A stretch of 64,000 nucleotides of DNA from NCBI GenBank assembly GCA_031277795.1, contig JAITLQ010000018.1:62001-126000 (forward strand), in the 5' to 3' direction. This stretch comes from Arthrobacter sp. GTDB taxonomy: Bacteria; Actinomycetota; Actinomycetes; Actinomycetales; Micrococcaceae. The notes beneath the pieces are model-generated. The model had not been told where the DNA came from, ran no database searches, and was given only the letters and a program-made list of their open reading frames with translations. How positions within the stretch are numbered: position 1 is the stretch's first letter; the number at the start of each line of letters is the position of its first letter. Shown one piece after another: positions 23,352 through 31,147 of the stretch. The translations under genes and the position numbers were made by a program.

Positions 23352-24017
23352 CTAGTTCTTGGTGTTCTTGGCCTTCCACCGCTCATACGAGCTCTTGGCG
23401 GAATCGCCAGCGGTTCGGGGGCTGTTCCCGCCCGTCCCCGACTCGGGGACAGGGTCGGAGCCCTTGCGCGAGCCGGGCTCCTGCTTCTTCTCCTCGGACG
23501 GGGCCAGGCGCGCCGCGGCGGCGGCACGCTTGTCCTCATCCTTGATGGATGCGAGAAGCTCGATGTCGGCCTTGTCCGTGATCCCGTGTTCGGTGGCCAG
23601 GTCACGGATAGCCAGGGCCGCGCGGGCCTCGTCACGTTCGGCCAGAGCCGCGTCACGGTCCTTGTTGGCCCGCTGAATGTCGGAGAGCTTCGCGTCCTCG
23701 ATCTTCTGCAGCGCGGCCTTCGCGTCGGCGAGCTCCTTGCGGTACTGCTTTGCGGAGGACCGCTCCGTGGCCAGCGCCGATTTCAGGCCCTCTACGGACT
23801 GCTCACCCTCACCACCGGCGCCTGTCTCAGGCTCTTCGGTGGTCTTCCCGGCGGGCTTCTCGCCTCCCTCGCCTTCCGCGCTGGTGGGCGGCTCTTCGGC
23901 GGAGGCGGTGCCCGTCCCGGGTTTGTCGCCATCCTCGATGAACCTCGCCCACCGCATCCCCACGTGACGCAGGTAGTGCGGGGTCGGTTCCGATGCCAGA
24001 GCATGGTGAATGTGCAT
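23352..24017 (-). CDS. Capsid scaffolding protein
   Basis: 221 residues. The N-terminal 30 residues (MHIHHALASEPTPHYLRHVGMRW) are followed by an acidic low-complexity stretch, then a long coiled coil (about 75-150: KQYRKELADAKAALQKIEDAKL, with RDAALAERDEARAALA). It ends with a basic segment (YERWKAKNTKN). This is the classic scaffold design: a charged flexible rod with a basic end that touches the capsid subunit. A protease domain is not seen. Start at 24017 has AAGGAAG upstream. Confidence 0.88.
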   Translation of the reverse strand: MHIHHALASEPTPHYLRHVGMRWARFIEDGDKPGTGTASAEEPPTSAEGEGGEKPAGKTTEEPETGAGGEGEQSVEGLKSALATERSSAKQYRKELADAKAALQKIEDAKLSDIQRANKDRDAALAERDEARAALAIRDLATEHGITDKADIELLASIKDEDKRAAAAARLAPSEEKKQEPGSRKGSDPVPESGTGGNSPRTAGDSAKSSYERWKAKNTKN

Positions 24018-24120
24018 GGCGGTGTCTTCCTTGTCTTGAGTGGATGCCGTATCCCACGGCGACGCCCCTGACGCCGGCATCTCACCGGCAGGGGCACGAA
24101 CGAAAAGCTTCGGAGGGGGG

Positions 24121-24879
24121 TCAGTGGATGTGGACGGCGTCGGTGACGGCGTCCGGGTACATGCGGCGGAAGTTCGCCAAGATCTCGGCGGTGTCCGTGC
24201 GGCTCCCGGCCGCGCTCGCAGCGCCGGAATACATCGAGTAGAGCCGGTCAGGGTCATAGCCCCGCGGCATCGACTCGTTGTCCCGAATCGGCATCACCTT
24301 GCAGTCGCAATCACCGTGAAAGCGGTCGCCGCGATCACTCTTGGACAGCCACCCGCCCGACCCCTTGGACTTGTACGTCCAATCGCCAGGCGAGGTGATG
24401 ATCTGAGCCCCGCGACTGGCAAGCATCAGACAGAACGCGCACGTCTTCTCGCCCTGCGGCACACGAACCCATCGCAGGCCGTTGTGCTCCGCAGAAGCAA
24501 TCACCGTGTCGCTCGCGGGCTTCTTCACGAACTTGTCCAGGATCACCAGCAGGGGCCCCACCGCATCGGCAGGGTTGGTTTTCCACAGCGCGCCGGCAGC
24601 CCAGCGCACCTCCTTGCGGATCGTCACCAGATCGCCCGCCGCGGCCATGAGCGGATCCATCCCGTACACGCCCTCGAACCACTCGAGCGCGACAGCCGAC
24701 GCTATCTCCCCGTACCTCGCCGCGAGCCCCGGAACCACGTCCAGGAGAGCGTCACGAATCAAGGCCGGGTCGCCCAGCCCCCACAGCGACTCCACGATCT
24801 GCCCGAGCTCAGCTTTCGCACGACTGGACAGGTCACGTTGCACGGAGGTGAGCTGGTCGAGTTCCTCACGGCTTGCCAT
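24121..24879 (-). CDS. MuF-like minor capsid protein
   Basis: 252 residues. Helical N-terminus (REELDQLTSVQRDLSSRAKAEL), then a conserved C-terminal half with a cysteine/histidine set, GEKTCAFCLMLASRG and HGDCDCKVMP. This combination is typical of portal-linked MuF/VG1-like proteins in actinophages. Such proteins are carried in a few copies in the head. It overlaps the portal gene end by 14 bp. The start at 24879 is MASREE; further upstream the frame is arginine-rich and shadow-like. Confidence 0.78.
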   Translation of the reverse strand: MASREELDQLTSVQRDLSSRAKAELGQIVESLWGLGDPALIRDALLDVVPGLAARYGEIASAVALEWFEGVYGMDPLMAAAGDLVTIRKEVRWAAGALWKTNPADAVGPLLVILDKFVKKPASDTVIASAEHNGLRWVRVPQGEKTCAFCLMLASRGAQIITSPGDWTYKSKGSGGWLSKSDRGDRFHGDCDCKVMPIRDNESMPRGYDPDRLYSMYSGAASAAGSRTDTAEILANFRRMYPDAVTDAVHIH

Positions 24880-26311
24880 CAGCGCCCGCCGAGACAGGTT
24901 CCTCCGGCTTCGCCGATTCAGGTTCGGCAGCCGGGTGTGTGTCGGCCGGCTTGGCCAGCAGCTCCGCCACCGTCTTCTTCGCGGCACCCTTCTGAAGGTG
25001 CGCGAGCATGCGGCGCCGCTGGTCCTGGTCAAGTCCGTAGAGCTCCATCCCGACCTCGGGGTCACCGTCGGGCCAAGTGTTGACGAATTTCTGTCCCGCG
25101 TCGGCGCGAGCTGACACGGTGGGCGTGCCCGGGTCGCGGAACTTGGCGCGCATCGGCCGCAACGCGGCCCGCAACTCGTCCGTCCACTCGCCGTGCTGAA
25201 CCGCCAAGCACTTCTTCGCGAAGTCCGTGCGCGCCGCGCCGAACGCCGGCAACTCGGCCTCGAGCATCGCAACCATGTCCGACTCCGTGGCCAGGATCGC
25301 GTCAGCCGACGCCGGCTGGTCATGGGTCACACCCAGATAGCCGAGCGGGATCGTCGTCTCCGACGACACCATTGAGGCGATCGAGCGCAGCATGTCCACA
25401 TGCGGCTGCATCGACGCTTGCTGAAGTTGTTGGAGCGACGGCGTCAGGTTCTTCTGCTCGTCCTCATCCCACACGAACGGGATGCCCCAGACGCCACCGA
25501 TCATGGCGTCCCACGGCGAGATCCGCTCACCCTTCGAGTTCGTGAAGGCAGACTCGTCAGCGCCCATGAGGGCTCGCTGAGGGGCCGAGAAATACTCGGC
25601 GGTGACTTCCTCACGCAGCAACGTGCGGGCGCCGATGTCCATGAACCCCATCAGCGGGCGGGTGATACGCGAGCGGCCACGCGGATGCTCGAGCGTCGCC
25701 GACCAGGCGAAGGGCGTGCATTGCACCAGCCCGGGGACGCCGACCATCTCCTTCTCCACGACCCACTGACCGCGGCTCGCGCTCACCTTCAGGTTCTTGC
25801 CGTCCAGGTACAGGATCGCGGTGGACGCGCCCGTCTTCTCGACAGCCGCGCTGACTTGGCCCGTGCGGGCATCAAACTCGGCGCTAGCATGGGAGGCCGG
25901 GCGGATCACACGGATCGGCGGCTCGCCCGCGGTCTCATTCGCCGTGACGAACGCAAACGCGATGCCCGCCTGCATGGCTGAGCGCACCCACTGGCGCTCC
26001 AACGTCTCGTGACGCCCGTCCGTGGTCAGGTCCGCGAGCTCATCCCGCAACTCTTCATCCACGATCCCGTGGAACCCATCCGGACGGATCCGCGACGCCG
26101 GCACCGTGATCGCCTTCTCGCCCCAACCAAGCGGGATGTCCCACCCCTCGCGCATATGCGGCGGGATCGAGAACCCCTTGGTCGTCAGCTGCTTGCGACC
26201 ATCGTGGTAGTCGGCCCGCAGGCGATTGACCTTCTTCTTCTGCCCGATCATGGAGAGCATCCGCTGAAGTGGCTCGCGCTCGTCGTCCGTCAGCTCGCGA
26301 CCATCGGCCAT
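24866..26311 (-). CDS. Portal protein
   Basis: 481 residues, a normal portal size. Typical segments are the N-terminal LQRMLSMIGQKKKVNRLRADYHDG, the PLGWGEKAITVPASRIRPDGF motif, WVRSAMQAGIAFAFV and the long central helix (LQQLQQASMQPHVDMLRSIASM) near residue 320, with an Ala/Lys/Glu-rich tail. It forms the twelve-unit ring at one capsid vertex for DNA entry and tail attachment. It lies between the terminase large subunit and the MuF-like gene, as expected. Start at 26311 (MADGREL). Confidence 0.92.
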   Translation of the reverse strand: MADGRELTDDEREPLQRMLSMIGQKKKVNRLRADYHDGRKQLTTKGFSIPPHMREGWDIPLGWGEKAITVPASRIRPDGFHGIVDEELRDELADLTTDGRHETLERQWVRSAMQAGIAFAFVTANETAGEPPIRVIRPASHASAEFDARTGQVSAAVEKTGASTAILYLDGKNLKVSASRGQWVVEKEMVGVPGLVQCTPFAWSATLEHPRGRSRITRPLMGFMDIGARTLLREEVTAEYFSAPQRALMGADESAFTNSKGERISPWDAMIGGVWGIPFVWDEDEQKNLTPSLQQLQQASMQPHVDMLRSIASMVSSETTIPLGYLGVTHDQPASADAILATESDMVAMLEAELPAFGAARTDFAKKCLAVQHGEWTDELRAALRPMRAKFRDPGTPTVSARADAGQKFVNTWPDGDPEVGMELYGLDQDQRRRMLAHLQKGAAKKTVAELLAKPADTHPAAEPESAKPEEPVSAGADGKP

Positions 26312-26321
26312 GCGACACCCC

Positions 26322-27833
26322 CTACGCGACCACTGCGTGCCGCTTTCGCTTCTTCTCCGGGTCGCTACGGCGTCCAAACTTCGTCGCTCCGAAGAACACG
26401 AAGGTGATTGCCATGAGCGGTGCCAGGGAAACCTCAAGGTCAGTTCTGACCCACTTGAAAGAGCCCGGGAAGTTCTTCACAGGCTCGGACATTGCGTGCT
26501 CAACGGATGTGTTGAGCTGCTCCTGGTCGAAGTGCGTGATCGTCTTCTCGGCCTCGACGGCGCGCCGGAGCATGGCGCACGCCTGCGTGAACTCGCTGCC
26601 GGAGAGCACGTAGACCTTCATGCCCTTCTTCTTCAGCGGCACCTCGAGGATGTCCCTGGCCGGCGAGAACGAATCCAGAACCACCGGCACGCGCCTGCCG
26701 GCACGCGCCCACAGCCACTCCACAAGCGCCGTCGTCCCGTCCCGGGAGTACGCGGTGTCAGCGGCCAGCTCGAGGTGCATGCGTCCCTCGTCAGCGAACG
26801 CGGCCGAGGCGATGGTCACCTGTGTGCGCTCCGGGTTCATGTCCACGGCCCACGCGGCCGCCGGCCATTCCTCGTCCGGGTCCTCAATCGCCCGTGCCTT
26901 CCACGCTTCGGCGTTTAGGGCCACGCCGCGGGCGCCAGGCGTCGGCCACATGTTCAGGCGCTCGCGTGCGAACGAGCGCGGCGACATGCGCGAGCGCTCA
27001 CCGTCCACGGTCTTCTCAAGCACGCGGTAGCCAAGCGCCGGGTTCGCATCAGCGACGGCCCGCCGGTCGCGAGTCAGCGCCCGCAGCTCCGGTTCCGTCA
27101 TCTGATCCACGTCACCCGGGGCAGACCACTCAAGCCACGTCGTCAGCTCGGAGTTGCCGAGCACCGCCGCATCGCGAATGCCCACAAACGGGGCGCCACG
27201 CTCGGAGATGTCACGCGGCGGCGTGCCCATGTAGATGATCACCGGATCGCCAGACGGCGAAGCGGAGATCGTCGGCTCGAGGGCCTCCTGCTCGTCCGCC
27301 TCGTACTCCTGCGCCTCATCCACGACAAGCACGTCAAAGCTCGAGCCGCGGCCGGCACCGGAGGTCCGGGCGCCTAGCTCGATGCAGCCGCCGTTGCTCA
27401 GGTAGATCGCTTCCTGACCGTTGGTCTTGCGGATCTCCACGACCATCGCGTTGAGCTCCGGGAAGGCGGCCCCGGGGTCGCCAACCGAGCGCCCAAAGAA
27501 GTGCATGAGGCGCTTGAAGGCCTTCCGGGCAGACGTGAGCAGATGCGAGGTGTGCAGGATCTTCAACCCCAGCTCCACCATCAGGTACAGCTCCACGACC
27601 TCAAGGCCGCCGTTCTTGCCGTTCTGACGCGGCACCGTGATCGCCCACGTGTTCGCCGCCCAAGAGCCATCCTTGGCGGTACGGAGCCACTGGCGCACCG
27701 TGAGCTGCTGCCACGGATCCAGCACCATCTTGCATTCCTCGCCGAGCGCGACCGCAAGGTCACCATGCTCGGTGCCGGCGCCGCCACGGACTGTCGGGGT
27801 GATGCAGTACCTGGGCTCTTGATTGCCGTGCAC
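26322..27833 (-). CDS. Terminase large subunit
   Basis: 503 residues. The ATPase half shows the adenine/Walker A region TVPRQNGKNG and Walker B VLVVDEAQEY, followed by a coupling motif with GTPPRDI. The nuclease half has acidic residues in AWAVDMNPERTQVTIA and the later VVLDSFSPARD. This is the HK97-like terminase pattern. It drives ATP-powered packaging and cuts the concatemer. Its reading frame ends 10 bp before the portal start. Headful versus cos packaging cannot be told from it alone. Confidence 0.95.
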   Translation of the reverse strand: MHGNQEPRYCITPTVRGGAGTEHGDLAVALGEECKMVLDPWQQLTVRQWLRTAKDGSWAANTWAITVPRQNGKNGGLEVVELYLMVELGLKILHTSHLLTSARKAFKRLMHFFGRSVGDPGAAFPELNAMVVEIRKTNGQEAIYLSNGGCIELGARTSGAGRGSSFDVLVVDEAQEYEADEQEALEPTISASPSGDPVIIYMGTPPRDISERGAPFVGIRDAAVLGNSELTTWLEWSAPGDVDQMTEPELRALTRDRRAVADANPALGYRVLEKTVDGERSRMSPRSFARERLNMWPTPGARGVALNAEAWKARAIEDPDEEWPAAAWAVDMNPERTQVTIASAAFADEGRMHLELAADTAYSRDGTTALVEWLWARAGRRVPVVLDSFSPARDILEVPLKKKGMKVYVLSGSEFTQACAMLRRAVEAEKTITHFDQEQLNTSVEHAMSEPVKNFPGSFKWVRTDLEVSLAPLMAITFVFFGATKFGRRSDPEKKRKRHAVVA

Positions 27834-27851
27834 TGCACCACCCCGATCTCA

Positions 27852-28235
27852 CTACTTCGCGGCCCTGAGCCTGGCCCGTTCCAACATGGACAGGACAGGC
27901 GGGGCATCCGGGTCGGCTTGCGCAGCTGGCGCGGGTTCGTCGACCTGCTTGGAACGCGATGGCGGCGCCGACTTGGCACCGCCATCCTTGGCTCGGCTCA
28001 GGCGCGCCATCGCCCCCGGCGTGACGCCGAAAGCCTCCATGCGCTTCCCGAGCTCACCGGCACGCCCGAAGTCGCCCAGCCCCCAGACCGCCGCATGGAT
28101 CAGCGCGGTATCTAGGAGGTAGTGCCACTGCATCTTGGTGAAGTCCTCGGCGCCCTCAAGGGTCGTCAGGGCCTCCCACCAGTCGCGTGTCAGCGCCGGC
28201 CACTCCATCGTTGGAGGCAGTTCAGGCTGGTCCAC
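27852..28235 (-). CDS. Terminase small subunit
   Basis: 127 residues directly before the large subunit. It begins EWPALTRDWWEALTTLEGAEDF, continues with FTKMQWHYLLDTALIHAAVWG, and ends in a basic segment with ERARLRAAK. This is the pattern of the P27/phage terminase small subunit family in actinophages. It recognises phage DNA and loads the large subunit. The first gene of the packaging block; preceded by two tiny ORFs. Confidence 0.85.
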   Translation of the reverse strand: MDQPELPPTMEWPALTRDWWEALTTLEGAEDFTKMQWHYLLDTALIHAAVWGLGDFGRAGELGKRMEAFGVTPGAMARLSRAKDGGAKSAPPSRSKQVDEPAPAAQADPDAPPVLSMLERARLRAAK

Positions 28236-28243
28236 GGTTCACC

Positions 28244-28384
28244 TCACGATCCCGACGTGCGCGAGTGGTAGTTCGGCTCGCTTGTACGGACGATGCGCAT
28301 CGGGCCCTTGAAGCCGTTCGGGGCGCGAACGTCCGCGCCGCGGGCGGCGGTGATGTTGCCCAGGTTGAGCTTGAGTCCTGCCAT
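28244..28384 (-). CDS. Tiny ORF (46 residues), unknown
   Basis: Good ribosome binding site (GGAGG, 6 bp before ATG). The product is a short hydrophobic/basic peptide, MAGLKLNLGNITAARGADVR, ending in SRTSGS. It sits 8 bp before the terminase small subunit start. It ends in the same RTSGS pentapeptide as the next tiny ORF upstream, which argues that both are real. No known domain. Confidence 0.6.
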   Translation of the reverse strand: MAGLKLNLGNITAARGADVRAPNGFKGPMRIVRTSEPNYHSRTSGS

Positions 28385-28426
28385 GATTCACCTCCTACTG
28401 ATTCGATCGAGGACGACCTCGAGCTT

Positions 28427-28522
28427 TCAGGAGCCGCTGGTGCGACCCCAGGACGAGGACGACGCCCCGCGACCGAAAAGCCCTCGGACACGGTTGACGA
28501 CGTTGCGAACTGCGTTGCGCAT
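28427..28522 (-). CDS. Tiny basic ORF (31 residues), unknown
   Basis: Start at 28522 with AAGGGAG upstream. The product MRNAVRNVVNRVRGLFGRG is basic and amphipathic, and it ends in GRTSGS, as does the neighbouring tiny ORF. It comes just after a strong terminator, so it is probably the first coding sequence of the late operon. Function not known; an amphipathic helix suggests membrane or nucleic-acid contact. Confidence 0.5.
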   Translation of the reverse strand: MRNAVRNVVNRVRGLFGRGASSSSWGRTSGS

Positions 28523-28543
28523 GGTCCGCTCCCTTCTCATGCA

Positions 28544-28577
28544 GAAGGCCCCCGACTCGAGCGAGTCAGGGGCCTTC
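28544..28577 (-). terminator. Terminator ending the early/middle leftward unit
   Basis: Stem GAAGGCCCCcGACTC / GAGTCaGGGGCCTTC, 10 bp after the stop of the gene ending at 28588. It separates the middle genes from the late operon, so the late promoter probably lies between 28522 and 28544 or read-through is controlled. Confidence 0.7.
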
Positions 28578-28587
28578 GACTAGTTGG

Positions 28588-28941
28588 TCAGTTAGACTTG
28601 AGCGCCTTGTCCACGGCGCGCCCGTCCAGGTACTTGTCTCCGAGCTGGATCAGTCCGTGCTCACGGAGGAATGCCTCTTTCTGCTCCCGTGAGGTGAAGC
28701 AGACGGCGAACCAGAACTCGGAGTCCGTCGCGGCCTTCTTGCGCTTCTCCTCGTTCTTGGAGCGGGCGCGATAAGCCTGCTGCATCGCATCCAGCTCGGC
28801 GGCCGCATCAGCCTCAAGGTCACCGGTATCAGCGACGCCGGCCAGCGGGTCCGCGACCTCATCGAACTTGCTCCGGCCATCGCCCAGCGACAGGGGGCCA
28901 GCAACCAAGTTCACGGGCGCTCCGGTCAGGTTGATCGCCAT
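28588..28941 (-). CDS. Phage protein of unknown function (upstream of late operon)
   Basis: 117 residues. The N-terminus AINLTGAPVNLVAGPLSLGDG is followed by an acidic stretch, a helix rich in A, Q, R and K (AMQQAYRARSKNEEKRKKAA), and a compact end with EFWFAVCFTSREQKEAFLREHG and LDGRAVDKAL. Proteins with this ending occur before the terminase genes in several actinophages, always without known function. It follows the PAPS-reductase-like gene by 1 bp and likely shares its control. Confidence 0.75.
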   Translation of the reverse strand: MAINLTGAPVNLVAGPLSLGDGRSKFDEVADPLAGVADTGDLEADAAAELDAMQQAYRARSKNEEKRKKAATDSEFWFAVCFTSREQKEAFLREHGLIQLGDKYLDGRAVDKALKSN

Positions 28942-28942
28942 G

Positions 28943-29659
28943 TCAGGCCACCTCTCGCATCATCTGGGAGCGCATGACTTCAAGCTCAGCCAGGGGGAAC
29001 CAATCCAAGATCTTCTGGTAGTCAGCCGGCGCATGCTCCTTGATCGGAAGCAAGAACCGGGCGTCAATGCCATCAAACGAGCGGCCGAACCACTCATAGT
29101 CGATGGGGAGGTCAACGACATGGTCTGCGATGCACTCGCGGACCTCCTTGACCAGCCAGTCATGCACCACGGACACCTTGCGGTTCCGGGGCTTCATGAC
29201 GCCATGCTTGGTGAGCGAGGCGCGGCGCACGATCGAGTCAGCAGCACGCACCCCATCAGCGATCCAGGTGTCCGCCGGCAACCCCATGTCCTGCTTGACG
29301 AGGTCCCACATGTCGTCATACTCGATGGTCGGCATCTGCGCGGCCTCGATGATCTCGCACCGCTCCGGCGGCTGCCACACCAGGGCATTCAGCATGCGCC
29401 ACAGGCTCGGGTGCGGGTACATCTTGATCGGCTTGCCGAGCTGGTCCTCGAGGCGGCGCCGGCTCTGCTCCACGAACTCGAGGTCGGGGATGAGGTACAT
29501 GTGCGCCAGGTGAGTCTCGACGCCGGCATCCTGCAGGGCGAGCTCGGCGGCGATGGAGTCCTTGCCGAGGGAGAAGGCCACGAGGACGGGTTTGCCTTCT
29601 GCCGCGAGTTGGGCGCGCACCTCGGCTGAGGTGGGCTGGCCCTTGACGATGGTGGTCAT
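28943..29659 (-). CDS. PAPS reductase / adenine nucleotide alpha-hydrolase family protein
   Basis: 238 residues. An N-terminal PP-loop is clear: LVAFSLGKDSIAAEL (SxGKDS, residues about 28-41). The family binds ATP or PAPS and activates or reduces a substrate. Later GLPADTWIADGVRAADS and RRASL are also typical. Phage members are common next to ParB-like or DNA-modification genes, but the substrate is unknown; sulphur use or nucleic-acid modification are both possible. Its start lies opposite the small HTH gene; two palindromes (29680-29694 and 29717-29731) lie between and probably control both. Confidence 0.85.
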   Translation of the reverse strand: MTTIVKGQPTSAEVRAQLAAEGKPVLVAFSLGKDSIAAELALQDAGVETHLAHMYLIPDLEFVEQSRRRLEDQLGKPIKMYPHPSLWRMLNALVWQPPERCEIIEAAQMPTIEYDDMWDLVKQDMGLPADTWIADGVRAADSIVRRASLTKHGVMKPRNRKVSVVHDWLVKEVRECIADHVVDLPIDYEWFGRSFDGIDARFLLPIKEHAPADYQKILDWFPLAELEVMRSQMMREVA

Positions 29660-29679
29660 TGCCGCTCCGATCTGTCAGT

Positions 29680-29694
29680 GTCTACTCAGTAGAC
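29680..29694. promoter_or_regulatory. 15-bp palindromic operator 1
   Basis: GTCTACT-C-AGTAGAC is a perfect inverted repeat around one base. It lies 21 bp before the PAPS-reductase-like start. Its twin lies 37 bp to the right. Confidence 0.75.
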
Positions 29695-29716
29695 GATAGT
29701 CGAATGCGGGCGAAGT

Positions 29717-29731
29717 GTCTACTGAGTAGAC
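29717..29731. promoter_or_regulatory. 15-bp palindromic operator 2, overlapping a -10 box
   Basis: GTCTACT-G-AGTAGAC, identical in both arms to operator 1. Its right arm shares bases with TAGACT (29727-29732), the probable -10 element of the HTH gene, whose ATG follows after 7 bp. A repressor bound here would block that promoter. Confidence 0.75.
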
Positions 29732-29739
29732 TGTCGAAC

Positions 29740-29922
29740 ATGACCAGCATCGAAAAGCTCGAGGCCGCAGCCGGCAAGCTCAACGCCGCCATCAACGAAC
29801 GCGACCACTACATCACCCGAGCCCGCAATGACGGCTACACCTGGGAAGCCATCGCCGCCGCTGCAGACATGAGCCGCGCCGGAGTCATCAAGGCCTACAA
29901 CCGCGCCAATTCTGGCGAGTAG
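29740..29922 (+). CDS. Small helix-turn-helix regulator
   Basis: 60 residues. An N-terminal helix (SIEKLEAAAGKLNAAINERD) is followed by a helix-turn-helix with GYTWEAIAAAADMSRAGVIK. The gene has no ribosome binding site; a -10-like TAGACT ends 7 bp before the ATG, so it is probably leaderless. It is plus-strand in a minus-strand region and faces the PAPS-reductase-like gene with two 15-bp palindromes between. It is likely an autoregulator of that pair. An unusual length for a stand-alone regulator, but the fold is complete. Confidence 0.8.
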   Translation: MTSIEKLEAAAGKLNAAINERDHYITRARNDGYTWEAIAAAADMSRAGVIKAYNRANSGE

Positions 29923-29946
29923 GCGGCCGGGTCACCGGCGACCGGA

Positions 29947-30303
29947 TTAGACGCCGCTCACCTGTACCACCCGACCCTCACGCCCCAGCAGGATCGGGAC
30001 GTGATCGTGGTAGAAGTTCGAAGCAAGGAGGCGGACAGACTCGTCGATCAGGAGGAGCTCGGCACTCAGCCCCCGAACCCCATGCCCACGAGCGCTCACG
30101 AAGCGGATGCTCCCACCCCCGTCAAACTCGATGCGCTCGGACCCGGCCGAACTTCGAATCGTCACCGGCAGACCAGAATCGACGAGCCGTGTGGATCGCT
30201 TGAACGCCTCCCGCGCAGAAGCATGTGTAGACGCAACCCGCAGGACTCGATCACCCAATGCGGCGGCGCCAAGGCCAGCAATCGCAGCGAGTTCCTTGTG
30301 CAT
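29947..30303 (-). CDS. Phage protein with terminase-like acidic motif, unknown
   Basis: 118 residues, with the ATG at 30303 preceded by GGAGG at 4-7 bp. It starts MHKELAAIAGLGAAALGDRV. The central part (TRLVDSGLPVTIRSSAG and then IRFVSARGHGVRGLSAELLLIDESV) resembles the Walker B region of a large terminase: R-G-x-S-A-(D/E)-L-L-x-I-D-E. No Walker A precedes it. It could be a relic of a terminase-like ATPase or a specialised short protein. The role is unknown. Confidence 0.55.
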   Translation of the reverse strand: MHKELAAIAGLGAAALGDRVLRVASTHASAREAFKRSTRLVDSGLPVTIRSSAGSERIEFDGGGSIRFVSARGHGVRGLSAELLLIDESVRLLASNFYHDHVPILLGREGRVVQVSGV

Positions 30304-30331
30304 GATGCCTCCAACCATGGGAGGCGACCGC

Positions 30332-30844
30332 CTACCCGATGAACTTAATGCCCGTGGTCCTGATGAACCGCGAGTGCGTGTAATGACCGCCCCACGCACC
30401 CTGTGCAGCCTTGGACTCAGGCTCAGCAGTGAAGACGTGCAGGCCGCGCCCCGAGACGCTCACCTCGGTGAAGATCACGGGCACCTCGATAGCATCCAGG
30501 ATGCGGCGCCCATCATCGGACAGCACGCCACCCACAAGGCACCCATCAAGATCCCAGCACCCCAAACCGCCGCCCAGCATGACCCCGAAGCCATCACCCG
30601 CGCTCGAGCGCAGCACCGCGGCATGCGAAGACCAGGTATCCGGATTGGTGGACGACGCCGGCGCGCCATGCACAGTCACGGGACGCTTCCCACGAGCGCG
30701 CACCCACCGATCACGCGAAGTCAGCTCCACGGGGAGCGAGCGCAGTCGGCGGTGCGCGGCAACCCGGCAGCGAGCCGAGCAGAAGCGCGCGCCAGCACGA
30801 ACCAGCAACAGCCCCCTACCACAGTTCTCACACGCCCTGTTCAT
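30332..30844 (-). CDS. Primase-like protein with zinc ribbon and AEP/prim-pol motifs
   Basis: 170 residues. An N-terminal zinc ribbon (CENCGRG and later CSARC) precedes a short archaeo-eukaryotic-primase/prim-pol core with GVMLGGGLGCWDLDGCL (D-x-D metal site) and SVSGRGLHVF (the sGxxH motif). No helicase domain follows, in contrast to full-length prim-pol helicases. The protein may make primers for phage replication or be a partner of a separate helicase from the host. A TTACAA-16-TATAAT promoter lies just upstream on the same strand. Confidence 0.75.
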   Translation of the reverse strand: MNRACENCGRGLLLVRAGARFCSARCRVAAHRRLRSLPVELTSRDRWVRARGKRPVTVHGAPASSTNPDTWSSHAAVLRSSAGDGFGVMLGGGLGCWDLDGCLVGGVLSDDGRRILDAIEVPVIFTEVSVSGRGLHVFTAEPESKAAQGAWGGHYTHSRFIRTTGIKFIG

Positions 30845-30850
30845 GGGTCA

Positions 30851-30878
30851 ATTATACCGCGAACTGCGCTGCTTGTAA
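30851..30878 (-). promoter_or_regulatory. Promoter of the primase-like gene
   Basis: On the minus strand, TTACAA (30878-30873), a 16-bp spacer and perfect TATAAT (30856-30851), 6 bp from the ATG at 30844. This is the best sigma-A-type promoter in the middle region. Confidence 0.65.
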
Positions 30879-31147
30879 CGGATAATCCGCTAGATTCCGG
30901 GGAAGTTGAGTAAAAGGCCACCAACCCGAACCGCTGTACGCCGATCTCAGGCCACAGCCATTCAGACGATCACAGATGCCCTCCAAAGGCCCCGCACGCG
31001 CCCACACGCCAGCACACCGCCGCGCACCCGGCTTGCCTCGCCGAAACGAGCCGAAACCTCGGAGGGGGATTTCGCTATCGCGAGGGGAGCGACGACTCTA
31101 GCGGGGGGCACCGGTGTACCCCCACCCCCTTGAGGGTGCTGGTGGGG
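30879..31147. other. Non-coding gap upstream of primase-like gene
   Basis: About 270 bp with no convincing gene on either strand. The left side carries the promoter above. The plus-strand frames are arginine- and threonine-rich and lack starts with ribosome binding sites. Confidence 0.5.

Noticed and set aside
23352-24257. Capsid maturation protease in the scaffold gene
   Set aside because: No serine-protease or ClpP-like motif is visible; the protein is a charged coiled-coil rod, so only a scaffold is called.
28544-28577. CRISPR-like repeat or attachment site
   Set aside because: It is a single stem-loop with terminator features. No arrays of repeats with unique spacers were seen anywhere in the window.
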